A stretch of DNA of 64,000 nucleotides from Ignatzschineria sp. (GCA_030150405.1 JASLFU010000034.1:62001-126000); one strand, 5' to 3'; positions 46,786 to 55,113 are shown, numbered from the stretch's first letter. The notes: generated by a model from the sequence alone, not told the origin. Numbers and translations: made by a program.

Positions 46786-46820
46786 AAGAGTGCAGTAAAA
46801 TTCCATTGTGCTCTTCTTTT
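46786..46820 (+). terminator. Probable terminator of the tor operon
   Basis: AAGAGTGCA (46786-46794) pairs with TGTGCTCTT (46807-46815), allowing two G-T wobbles, followed by CTTTT. Confidence 0.5.
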
Positions 46821-46893
46821 AAAAAGCTTATAAAGCATTTATAGAAATATTTAACATTTAAACGATAAAGATAAACGATAAAGAGAGGCAGAG

Positions 46894-47106
46894 ATGGTAA
46901 CCATTACTCTTAATATTCCCGATATTAGCTGTGGGCACTGCACTTCTAGCATTGAGGAGACTTTAAACGAACTTGAGGGCGTAACATCTGTTAAAGCGGA
47001 TGTCGCTAAGAAAAATGCGGTGGTGAAGTTTGATGAAGAGTTGGTGACAGAGGTAGATATTATCGAAGTATTGGATGATATCGGTTTTGAGGCCACAAAG
47101 GCTTAA
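46894..47106 (+). CDS. Heavy-metal-associated (HMA) domain protein, CopZ-like
   Basis: A single 70-residue HMA domain. The metal loop is IPDISCGHCTSSIEETL (CxxC), and the beta-alpha-beta-beta-alpha-beta order continues VTSVKADVAKKNAVVKFDEE. Such proteins carry Cu(I) or other soft metals to P-type ATPases. No such ATPase is adjacent, so the partner is unknown. AGAGAGGCAG precedes the ATG. Confidence 0.88.
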   Translation: MVTITLNIPDISCGHCTSSIEETLNELEGVTSVKADVAKKNAVVKFDEELVTEVDIIEVLDDIGFEATKA

Positions 47107-47131
47107 ATTACGAATAAGCGTTTGAATATTA

Positions 47132-47166
47132 AAAAAGGAGTATGCTAAACATACTCCTTTTTATTT
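47132..47166 (+). terminator. Intrinsic terminator after the HMA gene
   Basis: AAGGAGTATG (47135-47144) and CATACTCCTT (47150-47159) form a perfect 10-bp stem with A's before and T's after, so it could work in both directions. Confidence 0.88.
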
Positions 47167-47252
47167 TGCTGACTTTTGATATTGTCATCTTCGGTGCTAG
47201 AAGATCGATTCGATATTTTATGTCCCTTTAAGGGGAGGGAAGAGGGGGCTAA

Positions 47253-47987
47253 TTAGAGCTGGAAATCTCCAAAAAGCCCCGCCTGCTTTTTTCTCTTTTT
47301 AGGTAACGAGTTAAGCAGGTTTAAGACAATATTAGCGGAGTTTTTAGCCGCAAAGTCGAGATATTCCACAAAACTCATCGGGTTCTCCTGATCGGGAAGG
47401 TCGGAGAGCGCGCGAATAACGATAAAGGGAGTTTGATAGAGATAGCAGACTTGAGCAATAGCCGCCGCTTCCATCTCTACGGCTAAAATTTCTGGAAAAT
47501 TTCGCTTAATTTCCGCCACACGTGTTTGATCGGCAATAAATGAATCCCCCGTGCCGATCAGGCCGATTTTATAATCGATGCCAAGATCAGGCAGAATGCA
47601 GCTTACAAGTTTGACTAAATCCACATCCGAGGGGTAGCTTTTAGGCATTCCAGGTAGGGCGCCAATTTCACAATCGATTGCGGTAGCATCTACATCGTGG
47701 TGAAGGGTCTCATTAGAGATAATAATATCGCCAATATTCATTCCCTCTACTAATCCCCCGGCAGAGCCAATATTAATCACTTTAGAAGGCGCATAGAGTT
47801 GGTGTAAAAGAGTGGTTGCCATTGCGGCGTTGACTTTCCCCACACCAGAGCGAAGAAGGACAACCTCCTCACCCTTTAGTTCACCCGAGATAAAGCGAAC
47901 ACCTGCAATATTCTCCTCTTTAGGGGATTTAATCATAGAGGCAAGAAGCGAAACTTCCTGCTCCATTGCGCCGATAATACCGATCAT
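47253..47987 (-). CDS. mtnN: 5'-methylthioadenosine/S-adenosylhomocysteine nucleosidase
   Basis: Hydrolyses MTA and SAH to adenine plus the thioribose. The 244-residue product starts MIGIIGAMEQEVSLL (E12 of the active site is in AMEQE). It has SAGGLVEGMNIGDIIIS and the C-terminal VIRALSDLPDQ, with the catalytic aspartate. The ATG at 47987 with AAAGGAG is preferred to the upstream in-frame start, which adds 22 atypical residues. Confidence 0.95.
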   Translation of the reverse strand: MIGIIGAMEQEVSLLASMIKSPKEENIAGVRFISGELKGEEVVLLRSGVGKVNAAMATTLLHQLYAPSKVINIGSAGGLVEGMNIGDIIISNETLHHDVDATAIDCEIGALPGMPKSYPSDVDLVKLVSCILPDLGIDYKIGLIGTGDSFIADQTRVAEIKRNFPEILAVEMEAAAIAQVCYLYQTPFIVIRALSDLPDQENPMSFVEYLDFAAKNSANIVLNLLNSLPKKRKKQAGLFGDFQL

Positions 47988-48053
47988 ATAGAACTCCTTT
48001 ATTCCTTGTAAGTCTACACTTACCCATGCTGTTTTACGGGGGAAAGAAAACAA

Positions 48054-48265
48054 CTTATAAATGTCAAAATACTATACCGCAAACTTTAGCAATACTCCCT
48101 TTTAAAGCATAAATTAAAGGTATTAATTTTTTGATAAAGAGGGGAATATTTCTGCGGGAGCTGTCGATTTTTAGGGAAAACGAGAAAATCCTCACGATCT
48201 GATTGACAAATATATTATAAAAGTTAATCTTAACTTCTTGATCTCTATTTTTAAACGAGTATGCA
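48054..48265. other. Divergent promoter region mtnN / aroP leader
   Basis: Contains TTGACA (48203-48208) and a perfect inverted repeat (48221-48236), the likely control region of the attenuated transcript. Nothing else was recognised. Confidence 0.5.
48203..48236 (+). promoter_or_regulatory. Promoter of the aroP transcript with operator-like palindrome
   Basis: TTGACA (48203-48208) is a perfect -35. The best -10 is TAATCT (48225-48230, 16-base spacer). AAGTTAATCTTAACTT (48221-48236) is a perfect 7-2-7 palindrome covering the -10 and start region, where a repressor would act. The AGTTAA/TTAACT arms recall the core of trp operators. Confidence 0.45.
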
Positions 48266-48325
48266 ATGTTTAATCAGACAGAAATAACTATGCAAACAAA
48301 ACTTTGGTGGCGCGCGTTTTTTTAA
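48266..48325 (+). CDS. Trp-rich leader peptide of the aroP attenuator
   Basis: A 19-codon ORF, MFNQTEITMQTKLWWRAFF, ending TAA at 48323-48325. A second in-frame ATG at 48290 would give 11 residues. Two adjacent TGG codons (48305-48310) are followed by Arg, as in E. coli trpL (KGWWRTS). The ribosome binding signal is weak (ACGAG at 48255-48259). Ribosome position on the Trp codons would decide between the RNA structures that start at the next base. It is too short to be called by homology alone. The case rests on codon content plus the pairing pattern. Confidence 0.8.
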   Translation: MFNQTEITMQTKLWWRAFF

Positions 48326-48397
48326 ACGGGCGAATTTTTGCATCCATAAAAAAGATAGAGATGATAAAGGGCCCGTATAATTGCACGGGCTTTTTTT
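48311..48397 (+). promoter_or_regulatory. Trp attenuator (1:2, 2:3 and 3:4 pairings)
   Basis: Segment 1 (48311-48319) pairs with segment 2 (48324-48332): CGC-G-CGTTT with AAACG-G-GCG, eight pairs and one G-G mismatch, overlapping the leader stop codon. Segment 2 ACGGGC (48326-48331) can instead pair with segment 3 GCCCGT (48371-48376). Segment 3 can pair with segment 4 ACGGGC (48385-48390). Segments 2 and 4 are the same six bases, so the structures exclude each other as in the trp and his operons. Confidence 0.8.
48366..48397 (+). terminator. Leader intrinsic terminator (attenuator 3:4 stem)
   Basis: GCCCGT (48371-48376), loop ATAATTGC, ACGGGC (48385-48390), then seven T. G-T and A-T pairs can extend the base. 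It lies 54 bases before the aroP start, in the same direction, so it must be read through for expression. Confidence 0.88.
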
Positions 48398-48450
48398 ATG
48401 CCTGGGACTGGGCATTTTAAATTTAAATAGATATTCAAATGGGGAAAACG

Positions 48451-49818
48451 ATGTCAGAGAATAGTGGCAAACTCCAAAGGGGATTAAAAAATCGTCATAT
48501 TCAGATGATTGCCCTTGGGGGTGCAATTGGAACAGGGCTCTTTTTTGGTTCTGCAGAGTCCATTAAATTAGTAGGGCCAGGGATTCTGCTCTCGTACTTA
48601 TTGGGGGGCTTTGTCATCTATCTGATCATGTCGATGATGGGAGAGATGTCCACTCATGAGCCTGTAGCGGGAGCTTTTAGCCATTTCTCTTATAAATATT
48701 GGGGGGAATTTCCCGGTTTTTTAGCCGGCTGGAATTACTGGTTTCTCTATATTCTAGTGAGTATGGCAGAGCTTTCTGTGATCGGAATCTACGTGCAGTT
48801 TTGGTTTCCTGAGATTCCGCTTTGGGTATCAGCCCTCTCTGTTTTACTAATTATTACCATCATTAATCTCTTCTCTATTAAAATCTACGGGGAGTTTGAG
48901 TTCTGGTTTGCTTTAGTAAAGGTGGCGGCCATCATTCTGCTGATTATTTTAGGGATTGTCCTTATTGTCATGGGAACAGAGGGCGCGGCGATCTCTAATC
49001 TATGGAAGCATGGCGGGTTTTTCCCTTATGGGGGGAAGGAGTTTCTGCTTTCGCTCGTGATTGTGATGTTCTCCTTTGGAGGGACGGAGTTAATCGGGAT
49101 TACAGCAGGTGAAGCAGATAATCCGAAAAAATCGATTCCAAAAGCGATTAAACAGGTGATCTGGAGAATTCTTCTCTTCTATATTGCCTCCTTAGCCGTT
49201 TTGATGATCCTTCATCCGTGGAATAGCATCGGTACAGATGGCAGCCCCTTTGTGATGATCTTTCAAAACTTAGGGGTTGGAGAGGTAAATACCCCGTTAG
49301 GGCTAATCAATATTCCCGCTACATTCTTTAATATTGTGGTGTTATCGGCGGCGATCTCTGTCTACAACAGTGGTATCTATAGTAATGGAAGAATGTTATA
49401 TGGCTTGGCAGAGCAGGGCAATGCGCCAAAGATCTTCTTAAAGCTGAATAGAAATAGTGCTCCTTTTGTTGCGATTCTCTTCTCTTCGCTCTGTACCTTA
49501 GTGGCGGTTATTATTAACTTTGTGGTCCCTGAAGGGGCATTTATGCGGATTATGTCTTTAGCTGTGGCAGCTGCAACGATTACATGGGGATTAATTGTGA
49601 TTGTGCAATATAAATTCCGTAAAGTGGTGGGAGCCGATAAATTAAGCTTTAAGGCACCTTTCTATCCCTTTAGTAACTTTTTTGCTGTAGGTTTCTTAAT
49701 TTTGCTATTAGTGATGATGACCCAGATGGGGAGCATGCGTTATGCCGTAATGGTGATCCCTGTTTGGATCATTCTGCTCTTTATCGGCTTTAAAATTAAA
49801 AAGCGGGTAAAAGGTTAA
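48451..49818 (+). CDS. aroP: Aromatic amino acid permease (AroP-like, AAT family)
   Basis: A 455-residue APC-superfamily proton symporter with twelve predicted helices. LKRGLKNRHIQ-like start (LQRGLKNRHIQMIALGGAIGTGLFFG), HEPVAGAFSHFSYKYWGEFPGFLAGWNYW, VMFSFGGTELIGITAGEADNPKKSIPKA and YNSGIYSNGRMLYGLAEQGNAPK follow E. coli AroP closely, over its whole length (457). AroP takes Trp, Tyr and Phe. The Trp-codon attenuator upstream points to tryptophan as the controlling substrate. ATG 48451 is preferred to 48439 because GGGGA lies six bases before it. Confidence 0.92.
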   Translation: MSENSGKLQRGLKNRHIQMIALGGAIGTGLFFGSAESIKLVGPGILLSYLLGGFVIYLIMSMMGEMSTHEPVAGAFSHFSYKYWGEFPGFLAGWNYWFLYILVSMAELSVIGIYVQFWFPEIPLWVSALSVLLIITIINLFSIKIYGEFEFWFALVKVAAIILLIILGIVLIVMGTEGAAISNLWKHGGFFPYGGKEFLLSLVIVMFSFGGTELIGITAGEADNPKKSIPKAIKQVIWRILLFYIASLAVLMILHPWNSIGTDGSPFVMIFQNLGVGEVNTPLGLINIPATFFNIVVLSAAISVYNSGIYSNGRMLYGLAEQGNAPKIFLKLNRNSAPFVAILFSSLCTLVAVIINFVVPEGAFMRIMSLAVAAATITWGLIVIVQYKFRKVVGADKLSFKAPFYPFSNFFAVGFLILLLVMMTQMGSMRYAVMVIPVWIILLFIGFKIKKRVKG

Positions 49819-49845
49819 GAAATTTTAATATTCATTAGACAATAG

Positions 49846-49886
49846 AAAAGCCCCGAGATGGTAAAGAGACCTCTTCGGGGCTTTTT
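49846..49886 (+). terminator. Intrinsic terminator after aroP
   Basis: AAAAGCCCCGA (49846-49856) pairs with TCGGGGCTTTT (49875-49885), an 11-bp stem with a T-rich end. Confidence 0.85.
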
Positions 49887-49937
49887 ATTGACTAATTTGA
49901 TCGATTAAAATTAACCATCATTTATTTTAGAAAGGAA

Positions 49938-50558
49938 TTAAAATTCCCAATAGTAGAGGGAGAGTGTTTGGAGCGTAACATAACGATAGAGCAGATAGCC
50001 CCCTAAAATAGCGAGTAGAATCGCAATAATTGCCCCAGCGTAGTGACCTGTTTTGACAGGGCTACCATAATTATTCACCCCTTTTGTTCCGGGCATTAAA
50101 ATAGGGAAGAGGCGAATAGCCATTGATGCAATGAGAATAGCTAAAATTAGTGTGTAATAGAGGGTGCGATTAAGAGTGAGCGGCGTCATAATCAGAGCAA
50201 AATCGAGTAGCAGAGGAATATAGAGGATCAGTAATCCCCACCAGCCTGAGAGATTAAGATCGTGCATGCGCATCACCAATATTCGGGTGTAGAGCAGTCC
50301 AGAAAGCCCTAAGAACCCAGCATAAAAGAAGAAACGCACGAGATTTTTGGTCATATCGATCGATTTAAGGTAGGTATTATCCATTAACTGAAAGATTCCC
50401 TCCTCAAATACATAGTGATAACAGAAATAGATTGCCGCAAAAAAGGCAAAGTAGATCAAAAAACTATTAATAAAATGTAAGCGCCCAAAACGCCCTTGAA
50501 AGCTTAAAGAGAAGTATGGCGGGGCATCGACTTTAGGTGTGTTATCAGATTGACTCAT
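49938..50558 (-). CDS. DUF805 family membrane protein
   Basis: A 206-residue protein with five hydrophobic segments. DUF805 patterns are FQGRFGRLHFINSF at the first helix, RILVMRMHDLNLSGWWGLL in the middle, and FPILMPGTKGVNNYGSPV. Family function is unknown. It converges on aroP. Confidence 0.82.
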   Translation of the reverse strand: MSQSDNTPKVDAPPYFSLSFQGRFGRLHFINSFLIYFAFFAAIYFCYHYVFEEGIFQLMDNTYLKSIDMTKNLVRFFFYAGFLGLSGLLYTRILVMRMHDLNLSGWWGLLILYIPLLLDFALIMTPLTLNRTLYYTLILAILIASMAIRLFPILMPGTKGVNNYGSPVKTGHYAGAIIAILLAILGGYLLYRYVTLQTLSLYYWEF

Positions 50559-50787
50559 CGTAAATTCTCTAGGCTCCTCTAATGATTGCGCGAATAGAGA
50601 TTATAGCGAATGTTTTCAGAAAAGGGTTTACTTACAATATGGGGCTTAGTTGTTAAATTTCGAGGAGGATCGACGGTAAAGTTGAGCGAGGTTAAAGCTA
50701 CGGGGAGTTTATCCCCATCTTCCCATGAAAAAGGGGAAAAGATGGTATGATGAAGATATTCATCCAATCAAAAGAAGGAGTTAAATC

Positions 50788-51543
50788 ATGTTTACATTGA
50801 ATGAACAGATCGCATTAGTTACAGGTGGCGCAAATGGTATCGGTAAGGGCATTGCTTCTGTAATCGCGAAAGCAGGCGCAAAGGTAGTGATCGCAGATAT
50901 CGATGTAGAAAATGGTGAAAAAACCGCTAAAGAGATTGGAGGCGTTTTTAAAAAGCTGGATGTAACCGATCAAAAAGCAGCTACAGCTGTTGTAGACTCT
51001 GTAGTTAAAGAGTTTGGCCGGTTAGATATTCTCTGCTCAAATACCGGAATATTTCCTCAAGCGCGCTTAGAGGAGATGACAGAAGAGAATTGGGACGAGA
51101 TGTTTGATGTGAATGTTAAAGGCAGTTTCTTTATCGTTCAGGCAGCTTTAAAAGCGATGAAACCCAATAATTATGGTCGTGTGATTATTACCTCCTCTAT
51201 TACCGGAAATATCACAGGTTTCCCCGGTTGGTCACATTATGGGGCAAGTAAGGCGGCACAATTAGGGTTTATGCGCTCTGCAGCTCTTGAGTATGCAAAT
51301 CATGGCATTACAGTTAATGCTGTATTGCCGGGGAATATCTTAACAGATGGACTAAAGGCTCAAGGAGAGACCTATCTCGATCAGCAGCGAGCTATTATTC
51401 CTACCCATAAATTGGGAGAGCCCGAAGATATTGGTTATGCAGCATGTTTCTTAGCCTCTAAGGAAGCGAGCTTCATTACAGGGCAGACCATTATTATTGA
51501 TGGTGGACAGATTCTTCCCGAATCCCCGGAAGCAATTATCTAA
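50788..51543 (+). CDS. Short-chain dehydrogenase/reductase (FabG-like)
   Basis: A classical 251-residue SDR. ALVTGGANGIGKGIASVIAKAG is the coenzyme site, with ADID following the second strand, which suggests NAD(H). NTGIF, the catalytic serine in TSSITGNITG, YGASK and the C-terminal SFITGQTIIIDGG complete the fold. FabG of fatty acid synthesis would usually sit among fab genes. Here it stands alone, so the substrate is open. Confidence 0.88.
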   Translation: MFTLNEQIALVTGGANGIGKGIASVIAKAGAKVVIADIDVENGEKTAKEIGGVFKKLDVTDQKAATAVVDSVVKEFGRLDILCSNTGIFPQARLEEMTEENWDEMFDVNVKGSFFIVQAALKAMKPNNYGRVIITSSITGNITGFPGWSHYGASKAAQLGFMRSAALEYANHGITVNAVLPGNILTDGLKAQGETYLDQQRAIIPTHKLGEPEDIGYAACFLASKEASFITGQTIIIDGGQILPESPEAII

Positions 51544-51660
51544 AGAGTAAGAGTTTTAAAACTTTCATCCTACATCCTATTAAACGGTTTTGGGTTTTAC
51601 GATAGGATTCATTAGCTTTTAAAGTAGAGGGAACTCTTAAAAACTTTGAGAAAAGTGAAA

Positions 51661-51697
51661 AAAAGCGTTACTTATGAAAATAGGTAACGCTTTTCTC
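51661..51697 (+). terminator. Intrinsic terminator after the SDR gene
   Basis: AAAAGCGTTAC (51661-51671) and GTAACGCTTTT (51684-51694), a perfect 11-bp stem. It can serve both converging genes. Confidence 0.85.
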
Positions 51698-51760
51698 TGT
51701 CATAGTTCTAAATTATGTATCTTTTAGCTTGTAGTTTTTTTAGGGATTAAACTTTGAGCT

Positions 51761-52435
51761 TTAATCATTTTTCTCTGTTAATTGCTCTTTAAGAAAGGCA
51801 TAAAAGTCCTCAGTTGCCTGTGCGCCAGAGATCGCTACTTCATTATTAACTACAAAAAAGGGCACGCTTGTAATACTAATACGGTGAGCAATGGCTTCAT
51901 CATCCCGCACAGCATTTACATAGCGCTCATCTTCTAGCATTGCTTTTACTTCATTACTATCGATCTCGATTTTTTCGGCAATGTCTAGCAATACTGCATC
52001 ATCGCTTAAATTTTTACCCTCTTCAAAATAGGCTTTAAAGAGAAGATCTGCCGATGCTTTAATCTTAGCGGGTGCAGTCTGCATGACATGATGTTGAAAC
52101 TGATGCGCTTTGAAGGTGCTTGTAGGGATCGACTTCTCATAATTGAGTTTTAAGCCGCAAGTGGCCGCTACACCCGTTGAGTTTTGAATCATCTCTTTTG
52201 CTTTTTCTATTGTGGTGCCATAGCGCTCAGCAATCTCTTCAGCTGTACTTTTATCAGTAAAGAGTGGCGCGTCGGGCGCAAGTTCAAAGCTCCGATATTG
52301 AATGGTAATGCGTGACATCTCTTCTTCACTTAAACGCATAATGGCTTGCTCTAAATTATGTTTGCCGATATAGCAGAAAGGGCAGGCAAAGTCGGACCAA
52401 ATTTGAATGTTCATACTATGTTTACTCTTTTTCAT
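51761..52435 (-). CDS. DsbA-family oxidoreductase, FrnE-like
   Basis: A 224-residue thioredoxin-fold protein with a helical insert. The active site is IWSDFACPFCYIGKHNLEQAI (CPFC). YRSFELAPDAP and ISITSVPFFVVNNEVAISGAQ (cis-proline) match FrnE/polyketide-type DsbA proteins, which are cytoplasmic. No signal peptide is present. The start may be eight codons later, at MNIQIWSDF, since neither has a strong ribosome binding site. Confidence 0.88.
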   Translation of the reverse strand: MKKSKHSMNIQIWSDFACPFCYIGKHNLEQAIMRLSEEEMSRITIQYRSFELAPDAPLFTDKSTAEEIAERYGTTIEKAKEMIQNSTGVAATCGLKLNYEKSIPTSTFKAHQFQHHVMQTAPAKIKASADLLFKAYFEEGKNLSDDAVLLDIAEKIEIDSNEVKAMLEDERYVNAVRDDEAIAHRISITSVPFFVVNNEVAISGAQATEDFYAFLKEQLTEKND

Positions 52436-52562
52436 CTTAATTAATAAGCTATTTAAGGGTGAATTATAACAATTAAAAGGGCGAAATTAGGGATTAAATA
52501 TGATAATTTTAATGTTTCGCAAAAATAAATTTGTCATTAAATTGAGCTAAAGGGAGGTTAGA

Positions 52563-52985
52563 ATGGTGGGACCAAGAACCGTTGAGCGAGTGAATGCGGA
52601 GCGGAATCAAAATCTTATGGGTACTTTAGGCATAGAGTTTACTAAACTTGAAGACGATTATGCCGAAGCTTCAATGCCTGTAGGGCAACATAATCAGCAA
52701 ACCATGGGGTATCTTCATGGAGGGGCTACAATCGCCCTAGCGGAAACAGTAGCGGGCATTGGCTCTTATGCAATTTTGCCAGAGGAGGAAGGTTGTGTAG
52801 GTATGCAGATTAGTGCAAGCCACCTCTCTTCTGCCGAAAAAGGGGATAGAGTGATCGCTAAGGCCGAGCTACAGCACCGGGGGCGTCGTTCACATGTTTG
52901 GGATGTGAATATCTATTCGGAAAAGAATGGCCGACTTATTTCAACGATTAAAGTTACCAATGCTGTTATTCAACTTAAAAAGTAA
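52563..52985 (+). CDS. PaaI/YdiI-type hotdog thioesterase
   Basis: A 140-residue hotdog protein. MGYLHGGATIALAETVAGIGSYA holds the HGG active-site segment with the catalytic glutamate (AET), and SASHLSSAEKGDRVIAKAE follows. E. coli relatives are EntH and MenI (DHNA-CoA hydrolase). A menaquinone role would fit TMAO respiration, but that is inference. AAAGGGAGG gives a strong ribosome binding site. Confidence 0.85.
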   Translation: MVGPRTVERVNAERNQNLMGTLGIEFTKLEDDYAEASMPVGQHNQQTMGYLHGGATIALAETVAGIGSYAILPEEEGCVGMQISASHLSSAEKGDRVIAKAELQHRGRRSHVWDVNIYSEKNGRLISTIKVTNAVIQLKK

Positions 52986-53022
52986 ACGATTCAAACAGCA
53001 AAATTAAAAGTATTTTTAACGA

Positions 53023-53178
53023 TCAAAATTTAGTAGAGAGTCCAAAGCCTACGCGCCCATAGAGTTGATCATTAGTTCCAAAGAGTTGGGCAGAAGGGCG
53101 ACTATCGACTGTGCTGCATCCTGCAAGAAGTAGTGTGAGAAGTGATAGACTGAGTAAAGTGCGAATTTTAGTGATCAT
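53023..53178 (-). CDS. Small lipoprotein (51 residues), unknown function
   Basis: Starts MITKIRTLLSLSLLTLLLAG and the lipobox is L-L-A-G-C21, then STVDSRPSAQLFGTNDQLYG and RVGFGLSTKF. AAGGAAG lies nine bases before the ATG. The mature peptide is about 31 residues and the residue after Cys is Ser, which predicts outer-membrane sorting by Lol. It converges on the thioesterase gene and ends 38 bases from it. I do not recognise the family. Confidence 0.78.
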   Translation of the reverse strand: MITKIRTLLSLSLLTLLLAGCSTVDSRPSAQLFGTNDQLYGRVGFGLSTKF

Positions 53179-53256
53179 AGGTTGTCGCTTCCTTTAGAAA
53201 TTATCAATTTTTTGAGTATGGTTTAAAGTGATTCTTTTAAATTTTATTAGGATAAT

Positions 53257-53287
53257 AAAAAACCCTAGAGTGATCTAGGGTTTTTTT
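53257..53287. terminator. Bidirectional-looking terminator downstream of rpsU
   Basis: CCCTAGA (53263-53269) and TCTAGGG (53274-53280), with six A's before and seven T's after. Functionally it fits the end of the rpsU transcript on the minus strand. Confidence 0.85.
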
Positions 53288-53350
53288 GCATTACTTTGTA
53301 ATTCATAAAATGAGATTATGGAATGGCTCCATAATTCTACAGTTTATAAA

Positions 53351-53566
53351 TTAATAGTAACGGATTCTACGGTTTGATTCGCGCATTATACGTTTATAAT
53401 GGCGTTTCTGAGCCGCAGCTGCCTTGCGCTTTCTTTCCTGCGTCGGCTTTTCATAGTACTCACGTGCACGCACCTCAGATACGATACCTGCTTTTTCGCA
53501 AGCACGTCTAAAACGACGCATAGCAACGTCAAATGGTTCATTCTCACGAATTTTGACGGAAGGCAT
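53351..53566 (-). CDS. rpsU: 30S ribosomal protein S21
   Basis: The 71-residue basic protein [20 protein letters not shown] with [20 protein letters not shown] is standard S21. It acts near the anti-Shine-Dalgarno end of 16S rRNA. The usual gammaproteobacterial rpsU-dnaG-rpoD order is broken: rpsU is followed by a terminator. Confidence 0.97.
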   Translation of the reverse strand: MPSVKIRENEPFDVAMRRFRRACEKAGIVSEVRAREYYEKPTQERKRKAAAAQKRHYKRIMRESNRRIRYY

Positions 53567-53701
53567 TGAACATCACCTCAATTGATATAAATAATTAAAT
53601 AAATAGCTTCAATAACTATTGAAGCGCCAATTCATTATGATAGCGCTCCTCTCCTAAGTAATCAACCGATTAATAGGGAAGGAGGCTATTAATGAATATT
53701 G

Positions 53702-55006
53702 TTACATTCCTTGAGCTTGGTTCATAAGCTCATCGAATGTTTTCTTCTCCACTGAAATTTCAGCTTTTTCTGCTAAAAGATCAACGATCTGGTCTTCAAG
53801 AGCGATATTGCGGATATTTTGCATGCTCTGCTCATCTTTCTTGAAGTGCTCAATTACTTCTGAAGGATCTTCATAGGTAGAGGCGATCAATTCAAGACGC
53901 TTATCTACATAGGATTCATCAGGAGTAACTTTATTATCTTCGATAAATTTGCTTACAAGGAGGCTTAAGCGAACTTTCTTCTCTGCTTGCGGACCAAATA
54001 CCTGTTGGATCACTTCCATAATTTGGTTAGCTTCTTCTTGATTGCGTGGCTGTGGGAAGTTTGCTTGTTGAGCCATAGCTTGCGCTTCATTTTGTACCAT
54101 TACTTCAGGCACATCTAATTCATGGGCAGACTCTAAAGCATCCATGATAGAGCCTTTAAAGCTGTTATGAATCATGCTCTCAAGCTCACGCTCCATATTT
54201 TTACGAAGTTCTGAGCGCAGTTTGTCAACATCACCATCTTCGATGCCAAAGCGTTTTGCAAATTCTGCATCGATTTCTGGAAGTTTACCTTCCTCTACCT
54301 CATTGACAGTGATATCAAATTCAGCTTCTTTACCTTTAAGGTGTTCCGCTTGGTAATCTTCAGGGAAGGTGACTTTAATAGTTTTGGTTTCCCCTTTCTT
54401 CATGCCGATGATCTGCTCTTCAAAGCCAGGGATCATCGCATTTGAGCCTAATACTAATGGGGTATTTTCTGCCTTACCACCCTCGAACTCTTCACCATCT
54501 ACACGGCCTACAAAATCGATAGTAACGCGATCTCCCTCTTTCGAAGCTTGGTCTGTTGCTTCAAAAGTTTGAGTCTGTTTTTGAAGCGTTTCGAGCATCT
54601 TTTCAAGATCAGCGTCGGTTACTTCTGCTTCAAATTTTGTAGCTTTAAGAGCATCAAGATTGTTAAGTTCAATTTCAGGCATTACCTCAAATTCTGCAAC
54701 AAAGCTATATTTGTCACCACCTTCTTGATCGGTGATAACAGGTTGGCCAGCTGCTTTAATTTCGAGCTCTTGAATCTGTTTTTGGTACTCTCTGCCGATC
54801 AGTTCATTTAATACTTCGTATTCAACTTGGTCGCCATGCATATTACGAACAACTTTAACCGGTACTTTACCGGGACGGAAGCCATCAAGACGAACGCGAC
54901 GAGCTAAGCTTTTTAAACGGTTTTCAATCTCTTTCTTAACTTCATCAGCATTAAGCGTGAGGTTAATGCGACGTTTAAGACCTTCTAATGTTTCGACAGT
55001 TGACAT
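53702..55006 (-). CDS. tig: Trigger factor (ribosome-associated chaperone)
   Basis: A 434-residue protein with the ribosome-binding N domain (GFRPGKVPVKVVRNMHG, the FRxGxxP signature), a central FKBP-like prolyl isomerase domain (GDRVTIDFVGRVDGEEFEGGKAENTPLVLG) and the long helical C domain. It sits at the ribosomal exit tunnel. clpP and clpX, which usually follow tig, are replaced here by rpsU. Confidence 0.96.
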   Translation of the reverse strand: MSTVETLEGLKRRINLTLNADEVKKEIENRLKSLARRVRLDGFRPGKVPVKVVRNMHGDQVEYEVLNELIGREYQKQIQELEIKAAGQPVITDQEGGDKYSFVAEFEVMPEIELNNLDALKATKFEAEVTDADLEKMLETLQKQTQTFEATDQASKEGDRVTIDFVGRVDGEEFEGGKAENTPLVLGSNAMIPGFEEQIIGMKKGETKTIKVTFPEDYQAEHLKGKEAEFDITVNEVEEGKLPEIDAEFAKRFGIEDGDVDKLRSELRKNMERELESMIHNSFKGSIMDALESAHELDVPEVMVQNEAQAMAQQANFPQPRNQEEANQIMEVIQQVFGPQAEKKVRLSLLVSKFIEDNKVTPDESYVDKRLELIASTYEDPSEVIEHFKKDEQSMQNIRNIALEDQIVDLLAEKAEISVEKKTFDELMNQAQGM

Positions 55007-55040
55007 ATGTAATACCTAATTAAACTCTGATTATAAATAT

Positions 55041-55068
55041 AAAAAAAGGTGCGATGTCGCACCTTTTT
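55041..55068 (-). terminator. Terminator of the tRNA-Leu transcript
   Basis: AAAGGTGCGA/TCGCACCTTT with a 2-base loop gap (55045-55066). On the minus strand it runs into seven T. It lies between tRNA-Leu and tig, both on the minus strand. Confidence 0.85.
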
Positions 55069-55113
55069 AAAGCTCATTAAGGTGAACTTTGGTAGTCACC
55101 ATAACTACTAATA

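Noticed and set aside
48251..48526. 91-codon open frame on the minus strand across the aroP leader
   Set aside because: Antisense to the attenuator and the aroP start; no protein-like features and a better explanation exists for the region.
50579..50767. 62-codon open frame on the minus strand between the DUF805 and SDR genes
   Set aside because: No recognised family and no clear ribosome binding site; it covers the SDR promoter region. A real small gene is not excluded.
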